Shown: positions 1 to 4,707, numbered from the stretch's first letter. The stretch is DNA of 6,216 nt from Candidatus Peregrinibacteria bacterium (GCA_018662075.1 JABJGX010000062.1:1-6216), one strand, 5' to 3'. Numbers and translations are program-made. Notes: a model not told the origin generated them from the sequence alone.

Positions 1-350
1 AGTGTCTTTTCGTCGGCCAAATATTGCTCTGCATACTTTCGTGCGATGTCGAGTGGATCAACTTTTTCTTTCTGCGCTTGCTTTTCTATCTTGTCATCAC
101 CGTCTGCATCAGCAGCGGTGTCGCCTGTTAGGTGCCCCACATCCGTTATATTCTTCACGTGGGTGACTGTGTGTCCTGAAACCTCCAACCAACGCCTAAG
201 CAGGTCTGCAAGCAGGAAAGAGCTGTAATTGCCGATATGAGGCCTTCCATAGACAGTTGGGCCACAGGTATACATCTTTACTTCCCCCTCCTTTATAGGA
301 ACGAACTGTTCTTCTTTTTTTGTGAGTGAGTTATAGAGGTGTAAAGACAC
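1..350 (-). CDS. cysS: Cysteinyl-tRNA synthetase, N-terminal part (cut by window edge)
   Basis: Class I aminoacyl-tRNA synthetase that charges tRNA-Cys in the cytoplasm. About 116 residues are present; the 3' end lies outside the window. Counting from a GTG start at 350, the protein opens with LYNSLTKKEEQF, then MYTCGPTVYGRPHIGN at residues 26-41. This holds the zinc-ligand Cys29 and the HIGN nucleotide-binding signature (38-41). THVKNITDVGHL follows, then an acidic Asp/Ala/Gly insert and DDKIEKQAQKEK. The ITDVGHL-plus-insert form differs from the E. coli ITDIDDKI form and, from memory, is common in CPR bacteria. I prefer GTG 350 because it gives the usual family N-terminus (MSLxLYNTLTR-like). 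An in-frame ATG at 377 would add nine residues, but it sits inside a -10-like sequence. Neither start has a Shine-Dalgarno site. Identity is very secure; the start is less so. Confidence 0.93.
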   Translation of the reverse strand, partial: MSLHLYNSLTKKEEQFVPIKEGEVKMYTCGPTVYGRPHIGNYSSFLLADLLRRWLEVSGHTVTHVKNITDVGHLTGDTAADADGDDKIEKQAQKEKVDPLDIARKYAEQYLADEKT

Positions 351-368
351 TTGTACTGAGGGAATCGA

Positions 369-378
369 AGTATACATA
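369..378 (-). promoter_or_regulatory. Candidate -10 region for cysS
   Basis: On the minus strand this reads TATGTATACT, with TATACT as a near-consensus -10 hexamer 18 nt before the GTG 350 start. It resembles the TATGTAATAC sequences ahead of csrA and rnpA. No convincing -35 box is visible. A transcript from here would have a leader of only about ten nucleotides and no ribosome-binding site. Confidence 0.4.
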
Positions 379-408
379 AAGTGTAAAGCGGAATGGAACA
401 AAAGGGTA

Positions 409-442
409 TTAAAAAATAGCCCTTCGAATTTCCGAAGGGCTA
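409..442 (-). terminator. Intrinsic terminator of csrA
   Basis: A perfect 9-bp stem (AGCCCTTCG at 418-426 pairs with 433-441, plus a flanking T-A pair) encloses a 6-nt loop. On the minus strand it is followed by a run of six T (416-411). It lies between csrA and cysS, so csrA appears to be terminated separately from cysS. Confidence 0.85.
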
Positions 443-488
443 GAGTTGTGCATGGAATTTTTTTTCACCGATTGTCCAGCGAAGAGTT

Positions 489-689
489 TTAATCGGGCTT
501 CTCTTTAGAAGCCGGATCTTCCCTCTCTTTCTGGATTTTGTCGTACACTTCCAGTCGATGGACAGGAACTTCTTTTGGGGCAACAATCCCCAGCCTTACT
601 TTGTCACCACGGATTTCGACGATTGTGATGACAATGCCATCATCACCAATGGTGATCGACTCACCCCGATGACGAGATAGAACCAACAT
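489..689 (-). CDS. csrA: CsrA/RsmA carbon storage regulator
   Basis: Small dimeric RNA-binding protein that binds GGA motifs in mRNA leaders, usually over the ribosome-binding site, and alters translation or stability. The 66-residue product begins MLVLSRHRGESITIGDD and contains APKEVPVHRLEVYDKIQKE at residues 37-55. The RNA-contacting residues are kept: Leu4 and Arg6 on strand 1, and Arg45 in VPVHR, matching E. coli Arg44. The C-terminal tail after the helix is charged. The ATG at 689 is chosen because the family starts with MLxLxR and an AGGAGG site (702-697) lies 7 nt upstream; a longer frame to 749 would bypass both. The gene is flanked by terminators on both sides and looks monocistronic. 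No FliW, flagellar gene or CsrB-like RNA is visible here. Confidence 0.96.
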   Translation of the reverse strand: MLVLSRHRGESITIGDDGIVITIVEIRGDKVRLGIVAPKEVPVHRLEVYDKIQKEREDPASKEKPD

Positions 690-695
690 AAGCGT

Positions 696-713
696 ACCTC
701 CTCTTTTTAAGAG
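696..713 (-). promoter_or_regulatory. Strong Shine-Dalgarno of csrA, partly in a small hairpin
   Basis: The minus strand reads CTCTTAAAAAGAGGAGGT. CTCTT (713-709) can pair with AAGAG (705-701) around an AAA loop, and the 3' arm overlaps the first bases of the AGGAGG site (702-697). The perfect SD fixes the csrA start. The hairpin is short, so control through it is only a possibility. Confidence 0.7.
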
Positions 714-736
714 TATTGCACCAGGATTGCACCTCT

Positions 737-746
737 GTATTACATA
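737..746 (-). promoter_or_regulatory. Candidate -10 region for csrA
   Basis: The minus strand reads TATGTAATAC, the same ten bases found just ahead of rnpA. A start near 730 would give csrA a leader of about 40 nt that includes its SD. No clear -35 box is present. A second TAATAC at 863-858 (minus), next to TATATATT, is an alternative upstream promoter. Confidence 0.4.
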
Positions 747-869
747 CAAATAGAAATGTGCTTGAGTCTGGCAGGGAAGAGGCAGTCTGTCTCCTCTCTG
801 TGACTCGATTCAGTGTGAAAGATCGGCCATGCGGCAGCACTATAGGGGAAATATATAGTATTACAATAC

Positions 870-905
870 AAAAAGACTCTAAGCGCTAGGAAGCAGCGCT
901 TAGAG
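870..905 (-). terminator. Intrinsic terminator of the 61-residue gene
   Basis: A perfect 11-bp stem (CTCTAAGCGCT at 877-887 pairs with 895-905) has a 7-nt loop. On the minus strand it is followed by TCTTTTT (876-870). It begins about ten bases after the stop codon of the small gene and separates it from csrA. Confidence 0.88.
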
Positions 906-914
906 CGTTGTGCC

Positions 915-1100
915 TTAGTTAGCACTAAAGCGAAGTGGTTCAGGGAGAATTCCCCCCTGATTTTTTTCCTGATGCTGATGAATGATCATCTCTACAAACT
1001 GATGTTCAAACTCTTCATCCTTCTTTTTAGGTGATGAGCTCATTTGAAGCATGAGCATGAGTGCGGACAATTTTTGCAGATTCTGAGATTTCTGACGCAT
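915..1100 (-). CDS. Small protein of unknown function, 61 residues
   Basis: I do not recognise a confident family. The product starts MRQKSQNLQKLSALMLMLQM, followed by a Lys/Asp/Glu-rich stretch (residues 25-31). Next comes EFEHQFVEMIIHQHQE (30-45), then a Gly/Pro-containing tail. It has five Met and three His. The segment FVEMIIHQHQE slightly resembles the start of DUF305 (FxxMMIPHH), but one such helix is too little to assign it. There is no clear signal peptide or membrane helix. Expression evidence is strong: a consensus promoter (1172-1199), an AAGGAGG site (1113-1107) 6 nt before the ATG at 1100, and an intrinsic terminator. A longer in-frame start at 1160 would ignore that SD and overlap the leader hairpin. 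Two AnGGA motifs in the leader suggest control by the neighbouring csrA product, which is inference. Confidence 0.8.
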   Translation of the reverse strand: MRQKSQNLQKLSALMLMLQMSSSPKKKDEEFEHQFVEMIIHQHQEKNQGGILPEPLRFSAN

Positions 1101-1106
1101 CGTATT

Positions 1107-1134
1107 CCTCCTTGATGAGAATAAACATATCCCT
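1107..1134 (-). promoter_or_regulatory. Shine-Dalgarno and two possible CsrA-binding motifs
   Basis: The minus-strand leader contains CAGGGAT (AGGGA at 1134-1130) and CAAGGAGG (AAGGA at 1113-1109), the second overlapping the SD of the 61-residue gene. Both fit the AnGGA core, and the first matches CARGGAU from the published CsrA consensus. The 21-nt offset is in a range a CsrA dimer can bridge. Binding is not shown by sequence alone. Confidence 0.45.
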
Positions 1135-1135
1135 G

Positions 1136-1155
1136 CCATAGCCACCTTGCTATGG
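1136..1155 (-). promoter_or_regulatory. 5'-leader hairpin of the 61-residue gene
   Basis: CCATAGC (1155-1149, minus strand) pairs perfectly with GCTATGG (1142-1136) around the loop AAGGTG. It lies between the predicted transcription start near 1165 and the SD. It may stabilise the transcript or present a binding site. No T-tract follows, so it is not a terminator. Confidence 0.55.
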
Positions 1156-1171
1156 TCCAAAGGATAAAAAT

Positions 1172-1199
1172 ACTATACTCCTTTTTTTTGGCTAATCAA
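1172..1199 (-). promoter_or_regulatory. Sigma70-type promoter of the 61-residue gene
   Basis: On the minus strand, TTGATT (1199-1194) and TATAGT (1177-1172) are separated by 16 nt containing an A8 run. This is the best -35/-10 pair in the window. Transcription would start near 1165, leaving a leader of about 65 nt. Confidence 0.7.
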
Positions 1200-1276
1200 T
1201 GCCATTTTAATGCATATTATTGCACGAAAAGGGCTAAAGCGGTAACCTGCGCCCATATTTCATCACACACTTTCTT

Positions 1277-2164
1277 ATGGATACTTCTACTGCACTCGCT
1301 CGAATTTCAGGACCTGGTTTTATAGCAGCACTCGACCAGAGTGGAGGAAGTAGTCCAAAGGCACTTGCTGCTTACGGTCTTGATGAAAGTGCATGGGGAG
1401 ACGACGTTGAAAAGATGTTTGGTCTGATCCATGACATGCGCACACGCATCATGGTTGATCAAAAATTTGATGAAAGAGTATCTGGTGCAATCCTCTTTGA
1501 GCGTACTATGAATAGCGAGGTAGATGGCATGCCAACTGCACAGTACCTAAGCGAAAAGAAGAACATTGTACCGTTCCTAAAAGTTGATGAAGGACTACAA
1601 GACGAGGTGAACGGCGTACAACTTATGAAGCCTCTTTCAGGTCTTACAGAAAGACTTGCAAGTGCTAACACTCACGGTATTTTTGGAACAAAAATGCGAT
1701 CTGTTATTCAGAGTGCAAATGCAGGAGGAGTTGCAGAAATTGTTACACAACAATTCCAGGTTGGTAACATCATCATCGATGCAGGCCTCATGCCGATCCT
1801 CGAACCAGAAGTAAACATCAAATCTACTGACAAAGCAGAGTGTGAAGAGTTACTTCTAGCCGAACTTACAAAGAGCCTCGACGCACTACCAGAGGACAGG
1901 CAAGTAATGCTCAAGCTCACACTTCCAGAAAACCCAAACCACTACAGTAGCCTGATTTCACATCCACGTGTGTTGCGCATCGTTGCATTGTCCGGTGGAT
2001 ACAGCCGCGAGGATGCTAATGCAAAGCTTACACAGAATAGCGGGATGACTGCGAGCTTCTCACGAGCCCTTGTACAAGACCTCCGTGCCGGACAGAGTGA
2101 GCAAGAGTTTAGCGGTGCACTTGATAGTGCTATTGCTAGTATTTATACAGCTTCGACTACGTAG
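1277..2164 (+). CDS. fda: Fructose-1,6-bisphosphate aldolase, class I
   Basis: Reversibly cleaves fructose-1,6-bisphosphate to dihydroxyacetone phosphate and glyceraldehyde-3-phosphate in glycolysis, through a Schiff-base lysine rather than a metal. The 295 residues align along their length with Staphylococcus-type Fda (about 296 residues). Landmarks are GFIAALDQSGGSSPKAL (14-30), MFGLIHDMRTRI (47-58), VPFLKVDEGL (98-107), GVQLMKPL (113-120), IFGTKMRS (135-142), ILEPEVNI (174-181), VMLKLTLP (210-217) and ALSGGYSRE (237-245). Lys213 in VMLKL is the expected Schiff-base lysine, by analogy with the family. The ATG at 1277 gives the normal family start; no SD precedes it. It reads divergently from the small gene at 1100 and converges on the yidC operon. 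There is no truncation or frameshift. Confidence 0.96.
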   Translation: MDTSTALARISGPGFIAALDQSGGSSPKALAAYGLDESAWGDDVEKMFGLIHDMRTRIMVDQKFDERVSGAILFERTMNSEVDGMPTAQYLSEKKNIVPFLKVDEGLQDEVNGVQLMKPLSGLTERLASANTHGIFGTKMRSVIQSANAGGVAEIVTQQFQVGNIIIDAGLMPILEPEVNIKSTDKAECEELLLAELTKSLDALPEDRQVMLKLTLPENPNHYSSLISHPRVLRIVALSGGYSREDANAKLTQNSGMTASFSRALVQDLRAGQSEQEFSGALDSAIASIYTASTT

Positions 2165-2190
2165 GCTTCGCTTTCTTTTGTCACTTTTCC

Positions 2191-2299
2191 GACCTCATCC
2201 CCGGCCCTTCTCCTTTGGGAAGGAGAAGGGAGATGTATTTTTTGCATGTAAACAAACAGTTCCCTCTCCTCAAGAGAGGAGAGGGCGGAGGGTGAGGTC
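2191..2299. repeat. C-rich double-hairpin palindromic element
   Basis: Outer ends GACCTCA (2191-2197) and TGAGGTC (2293-2299) are inverted, and the similarity continues inward across roughly 38-40 bases with few mismatches. Each half is itself a hairpin. The left one has an 11-bp stem (2205-2215 with 2220-2230) and a TGGG loop. The right one has a 10-bp stem (2262-2271 with 2276-2285) and an AAGA loop. A T-rich, GC-poor spacer joins them. The CCTCaCCC-type arms resemble a palindromic repeat dispersed in many environmental bacterial genomes, but I could not verify that by search. Confidence 0.8.
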
Positions 2300-2312
2300 G
2301 GCAGTCTGCCTT

Positions 2313-2345
2313 TTACCCTGAGTCAAAGTCGAAGGGTGATTTTTT
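2313..2345 (+). terminator. Probable intrinsic terminator of fda, on a palindromic repeat
   Basis: TTACCCT (2313-2319) pairs with AGGGTGA (2333-2339), allowing one T-G wobble. A T6 run (2340-2345) follows on the plus strand. The loop includes GAGTCAAAGTCGA, so the unit resembles the CCCTGAGC...GTCGAAGGG family of dispersed repeats. It lies about 150 nt beyond the fda stop, so termination may also occur earlier at the C-rich hairpins. Confidence 0.5.
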
Positions 2346-2346
2346 C

Positions 2347-2374
2347 GTCTCTTTTTCATCAAGGAAAAAGGGAC
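2347..2374. repeat. Inverted repeat, 11-bp arms
   Basis: GTCTCTTTTTC (2347-2357) is inverted at 2364-2374 as GAAAAAGGGAC with one T-G wobble, around the loop ATCAAG. It is another hairpin within the composite block. It lacks a following T-run on either strand, so its role is unclear. Confidence 0.6.
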
Positions 2375-2381
2375 AAGAGAA

Positions 2382-2412
2382 ATACAAAGTTACTTTTCAT
2401 CGGAAAAGTCAC
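2382..2412 (-). terminator. Possible terminator of the rnpA-yidC operon
   Basis: On the minus strand GTGACTTTTC pairs with GAAAAGTAAC (2412-2403 with 2398-2389, one internal mismatch) around a CGAT loop, followed by TTTGTATT. The stem is AT-rich and the T-tract is interrupted, so strength is uncertain. It is the first hairpin reached after the last gene of the operon. Confidence 0.45.
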
Positions 2413-2438
2413 AAAAGAATAACCAATTAACAAAGGAA

Positions 2439-2702
2439 CTACGCCATCACTTTCTGTGGTGCAGCAACCTCTTCCTCAGAAGAATCTGCTGTCACTTCGT
2501 CGCGTACATAAACATAGAGTGCCTTCATAATTCTCTGCCGATATCCATCTCCCTGTTCATCACTAATAAGGTCGTCTACAGCAGCGGTATAGCTTGGAGA
2601 CTTAAGAGAAGTGATCTCATGTCTTGCAACAACAGTTGCAAGTTCATCAGGGGTTGGAGCTTCAAATGGTAGTTGTGTCATTAGCGCAGATTGTACGCTC
2701 AT
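2439..2702 (-). CDS. Small acidic protein of unknown function, downstream of yidC
   Basis: 87 residues from ATG 2702; a TTG at 2717 would add five. I do not recognise a family. The product begins MSVQSALMTQLPFEAPTPDE, continues through ELATVVARHEI and SYTAAVDDLISDEQ to RQRIMKALYVYVRDEV, and ends in a Glu/Ser-rich tail. It is predicted soluble and largely helical, with no signal peptide. It begins 24 nt after the yidC stop and faces the same way, so it is probably the last gene of the rnpA-yidC operon. In many bacteria this slot holds the R3H/KH protein Jag (KhpB). I see no KH GxxG loop or R3H motif, and it is far too short. No SD precedes either start. It is supported mainly by an intact frame and operon position. 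Confidence 0.65.
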   Translation of the reverse strand: MSVQSALMTQLPFEAPTPDELATVVARHEITSLKSPSYTAAVDDLISDEQGDGYRQRIMKALYVYVRDEVTADSSEEEVAAPQKVMA

Positions 2703-2726
2703 CTTTGTGCTCTGCAAAAAGAAAAT

Positions 2727-3971
2727 TTAGAGCACCTTTCTATTCACCACAAGCTGCTGCCCAATGGCGAACAACGTAGAGATTCCCCAATACAGCGATA
2801 CTGCAGATGGAAATTGTAGTGCGAAGAAACCAATCATAAGTGGTAGTCCGTACATCATCATTTTCTGCTGCATTTCTTGCTGAGACATTGGAGCATTGTC
2901 ATCCTTCTTCTTTGTCTTTCCACTCTTCTCCTCTTTCTTTTTAGAGATCGCAAAGCTCATCTTCATCTGGATGAACTGCATCACCATAAGCATTGGTGGG
3001 AAGATGTAAATGTTTGGCGTGTTTAAATCTATGCCTAAGAAGTTGGTACCAAAGGTCCATGGAAGGTCTTGGTATGGTCCGTATAACAAGTGTTCTGACA
3101 GTGCCAAGATAGAACCGTCTCTGATAGTAAAGAAGAGGCCGATCAGAATTGGGAACTGAATAAGCATCGGCAAGCACGACTGCATAGGGTTCACTTTATT
3201 CTCTTTCCAGAGCCGCATTGTTGCCTCTTGTAGCTTCTTTGGATCCTCTTTGTGCTTCTTCTTTAGCTCATCCATTTTTGGCTGCATGTCCTGCATCTTT
3301 TTCTGTCCTTCCATTGCATGCTGTGTCGGAATAAAGAGGATCAGTTTTATAATGATTGTAATAATGATGATCGCAAGTCCGAGGTTGTACCCAGGTAAAT
3401 ATGATGCAATTAAAATCAAAAAGTTAAGGAGAGGCTTTGTTATAAATGTACGGAAGAGCTGTGTCGCTGTTCCAACTTCATATATCGAAAAACGTGCAAC
3501 AACACCTTCGCGATATTGGCTAGTTCCAGCGACAACTCCTTCAGATACTGGAAGCTCTACTTCGTAGGTTCCATATTCATCAAACAACGAATACTTCCAA
3601 GGAGCCAAGTCTACAACTTGAGACTCACCAGCCTTTATAACTGTTAATGCTGTACATGGCAGTGCTGTTTCTTCTGTAAAGAGCTGCAGTGGAGCCTCCC
3701 CCTCATTGATCTTCCAGACATCCACCGGTGGTAATGGGCAACGGTCATCAAGTAAAAGATCTTTCTCTGATTTATTTTTTATAACAAGCAATGGATGATG
3801 CTGTCCTTTTACTGTTTTATCCTGTGCCTCGATCGTCACTCCTGTTGCTACCTGCACTTCTCCATATTCTTCTGGGAAGAAATACTTAAACGTAGACTGC
3901 GTGATTAGGTATACAAGAATAAAGATTAATAAAAACTGAAAGACGGATGATCGGCGTTTTGCTGGGCTCAT
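2727..3971 (-). CDS. yidC: YidC/Oxa1 family membrane protein insertase
   Basis: Inserts and folds membrane proteins, alone or with SecYEG. The 414-residue product has a first membrane helix at about 11-31, then an extracytoplasmic domain (about 33-175). The conserved insertase core follows: a helix near 195-215, a charged cytoplasmic hairpin (216-262, with PTQHAM, KKMQDMQPKMDELKKKHKED and LWKENKVNPM), a helix at 264-283, one near 322-340, a Lys-rich cytoplasmic loop (344-370), and two final helices (374-408). Lys209 in the second core helix occupies the place of the conserved groove Arg (E. coli Arg366, Bacillus Arg73). The outer domain has only two Cys, at 78 and 106. Its ATG overlaps the rnpA stop as ATGA, suggesting translational coupling. 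Confidence 0.95.
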   Translation of the reverse strand: MSPAKRRSSVFQFLLIFILVYLITQSTFKYFFPEEYGEVQVATGVTIEAQDKTVKGQHHPLLVIKNKSEKDLLLDDRCPLPPVDVWKINEGEAPLQLFTEETALPCTALTVIKAGESQVVDLAPWKYSLFDEYGTYEVELPVSEGVVAGTSQYREGVVARFSIYEVGTATQLFRTFITKPLLNFLILIASYLPGYNLGLAIIIITIIIKLILFIPTQHAMEGQKKMQDMQPKMDELKKKHKEDPKKLQEATMRLWKENKVNPMQSCLPMLIQFPILIGLFFTIRDGSILALSEHLLYGPYQDLPWTFGTNFLGIDLNTPNIYIFPPMLMVMQFIQMKMSFAISKKKEEKSGKTKKKDDNAPMSQQEMQQKMMMYGLPLMIGFFALQFPSAVSLYWGISTLFAIGQQLVVNRKVL

Positions 3972-4327
3972 AATGTAGAGGTTAAGAATGTTTCAATATC
4001 GTTTTTGATTTCTTGATAATCGCAAGTCAGACTAGCGATTTTAGGAGTAATCAACAACTGCATGGTTGGAAGTTTTGTCATATCTTTTATATGTATACGC
4101 AATGCTTCCCTACAACGCCTACGCATACGGTTCCTCTTTACCGCAGACTTATGCAGTTTAATGGATGCTGCAGTGCCGGTGTAGAGACCTGGGCTTTCTG
4201 GGTCTATATTTGGGTTTCGTGGTGCAACTGGTAACCACCGAATAGTCATGGTTTTCCCTTTCCAGACGTTTCCCTTACGACGAAGGGAATCGTTTACCTT
4301 ACGGCCACTGAGTCGACTCAATTTCAT
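3968..4327 (-). CDS. rnpA: Ribonuclease P protein component
   Basis: Small basic protein that binds the RNase P RNA and helps it remove 5' leaders from pre-tRNAs. The 119 residues contain the family signature KSAVKRNRMRRRCREALR (60-77), the 'RNR' helix that contacts the catalytic RNA. Upstream is a basic N-terminus (SRLSGRKVNDSLRRKG). A somewhat long loop (34-50) comes before the central strand. It is first in an operon with yidC, which it overlaps by four bases. The usual upstream partner rpmH is absent: only 83 bp separate it from the divergent gatC. There is no SD. A TAATAC -10-like hexamer (4341-4336) lies 8 nt before the ATG, so the mRNA may be leaderless or nearly so. Confidence 0.93.
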   Translation of the reverse strand: MKLSRLSGRKVNDSLRRKGNVWKGKTMTIRWLPVAPRNPNIDPESPGLYTGTAASIKLHKSAVKRNRMRRRCREALRIHIKDMTKLPTMQLLITPKIASLTCDYQEIKNDIETFLTSTL

Positions 4328-4335
4328 ACAGCACA

Positions 4336-4345
4336 GTATTACATA
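4336..4345 (-). promoter_or_regulatory. Candidate -10 region for rnpA-yidC
   Basis: The minus strand reads TATGTAATAC, identical to the ten bases ahead of csrA. The hexamer ends 8 nt before the rnpA ATG, the distance expected if transcription starts at or next to the start codon. No good -35 box is seen. The 21-bp-spaced repeats lie just upstream. Confidence 0.45.
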
Positions 4346-4350
4346 AAAAA

Positions 4351-4383
4351 CCCTTAATACTTACCCCTTTCCCCTTAATACTT
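4351..4383. promoter_or_regulatory. Two 12-bp direct repeats, 21 bp apart, between rnpA and gatC
   Basis: CCCTTAATACTT occurs at 4351-4362 and again at 4372-4383, exactly 21 bp (two helical turns) apart, in the 83-bp divergent gap. Each copy contains TAATAC, a plausible -10 for gatC. They may be tandem promoters or a paired operator serving both operons. Confidence 0.5.
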
Positions 4384-4410
4384 GTTACGGACTAGGATAA
4401 GCTACCACCA

Positions 4411-4707
4411 ATGACTTCCCTAACTTCTGACGACGTTCGGCATATCGCAAAGCTCTGTAGGCTCAATATAGAAGAAAGCCAACTCGATACCTTTGCAACA
4501 GAGATGAGTGCCATTCTTGGTTTTATCGACACGCTGAAAGAAGTCGACACAAAAGGAGTCGAGCCAACGCCGCAGCCAACAGGGATTACAGATAGATTCC
4601 GCGAGGACATTATTACGACGGAAGGCATAGAACCAAAAGACCTACTCGACTGTAGTGGTCTTCCTATTATTGATAATCAAATTCAAACACCTTCCGCACA
4701 TGGGTAG
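4411..4707 (+). CDS. gatC: Asp/Glu-tRNA amidotransferase subunit C
   Basis: Small subunit that wraps around and stabilises GatA in the GatCAB complex. That complex converts Glu-tRNA-Gln (and often Asp-tRNA-Asn) to Gln-tRNA and Asn-tRNA. The 98-residue length is normal. Family features are SDDVRHIAKLCRLNIEESQL (6-25), the helix FATEMSAILGFIDTLKEVDT, then GVEPTPQPTG and a FRED segment (63-66). The end overlaps the gatA start by eight bases. No SD precedes the ATG at 4411. TAGGAT (4393-4398) or the TAATAC of the second 12-bp repeat could be the -10. Confidence 0.94.
   Translation: MTSLTSDDVRHIAKLCRLNIEESQLDTFATEMSAILGFIDTLKEVDTKGVEPTPQPTGITDRFREDIITTEGIEPKDLLDCSGLPIIDNQIQTPSAHG

Larger units (their letters stand above)
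2173..2419. repeat. Composite intergenic block bounded by 20-bp inverted repeats
   Basis: The left arm (2173-2192, TTCTTTTGTCACTTTTCCGA) and the right arm (2400-2419) are inverted copies matching at 19 of 20 bases. Between them lie several separate palindromes, listed as their own entries. The right end alone forms a complete small hairpin (2389-2412). The left arm therefore looks like a half copy of the same unit, interrupted where the C-rich element begins at 2191. No transposase or coding potential is present. The block fills the gap between the convergent fda and yidC operons. Confidence 0.75.

Noticed and set aside
46..228. Plus-strand frame of 60 codons
   Set aside because: It lies antisense within the clear cysS coding sequence and has no ribosome site or family resemblance.
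740..925. Minus-strand frame of 61 codons between csrA and the small gene
   Set aside because: It runs through the intrinsic terminator at 870-905 and the proposed csrA promoter, has no SD, and encodes nothing recognisable.
1222..1250. TTGCAC-N17-TAACCT as the fda promoter
   Set aside because: The spacing is right, but TAACCT matches only about half of the -10 consensus; TATTAT near 1214-1219 and CATATT near 1254 are equally plausible, so no promoter is assigned.
2300..2310. GGCAGTCTGCC followed by TTTT as a terminator
   Set aside because: A physically possible loop leaves only three base pairs, too weak for a terminator on its own.
2070..2321. Plus-strand frame of 83 codons at the end of fda
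   Set aside because: It overlaps fda in another frame and then reads through palindromic repeats; the low-complexity product follows from those repeats.
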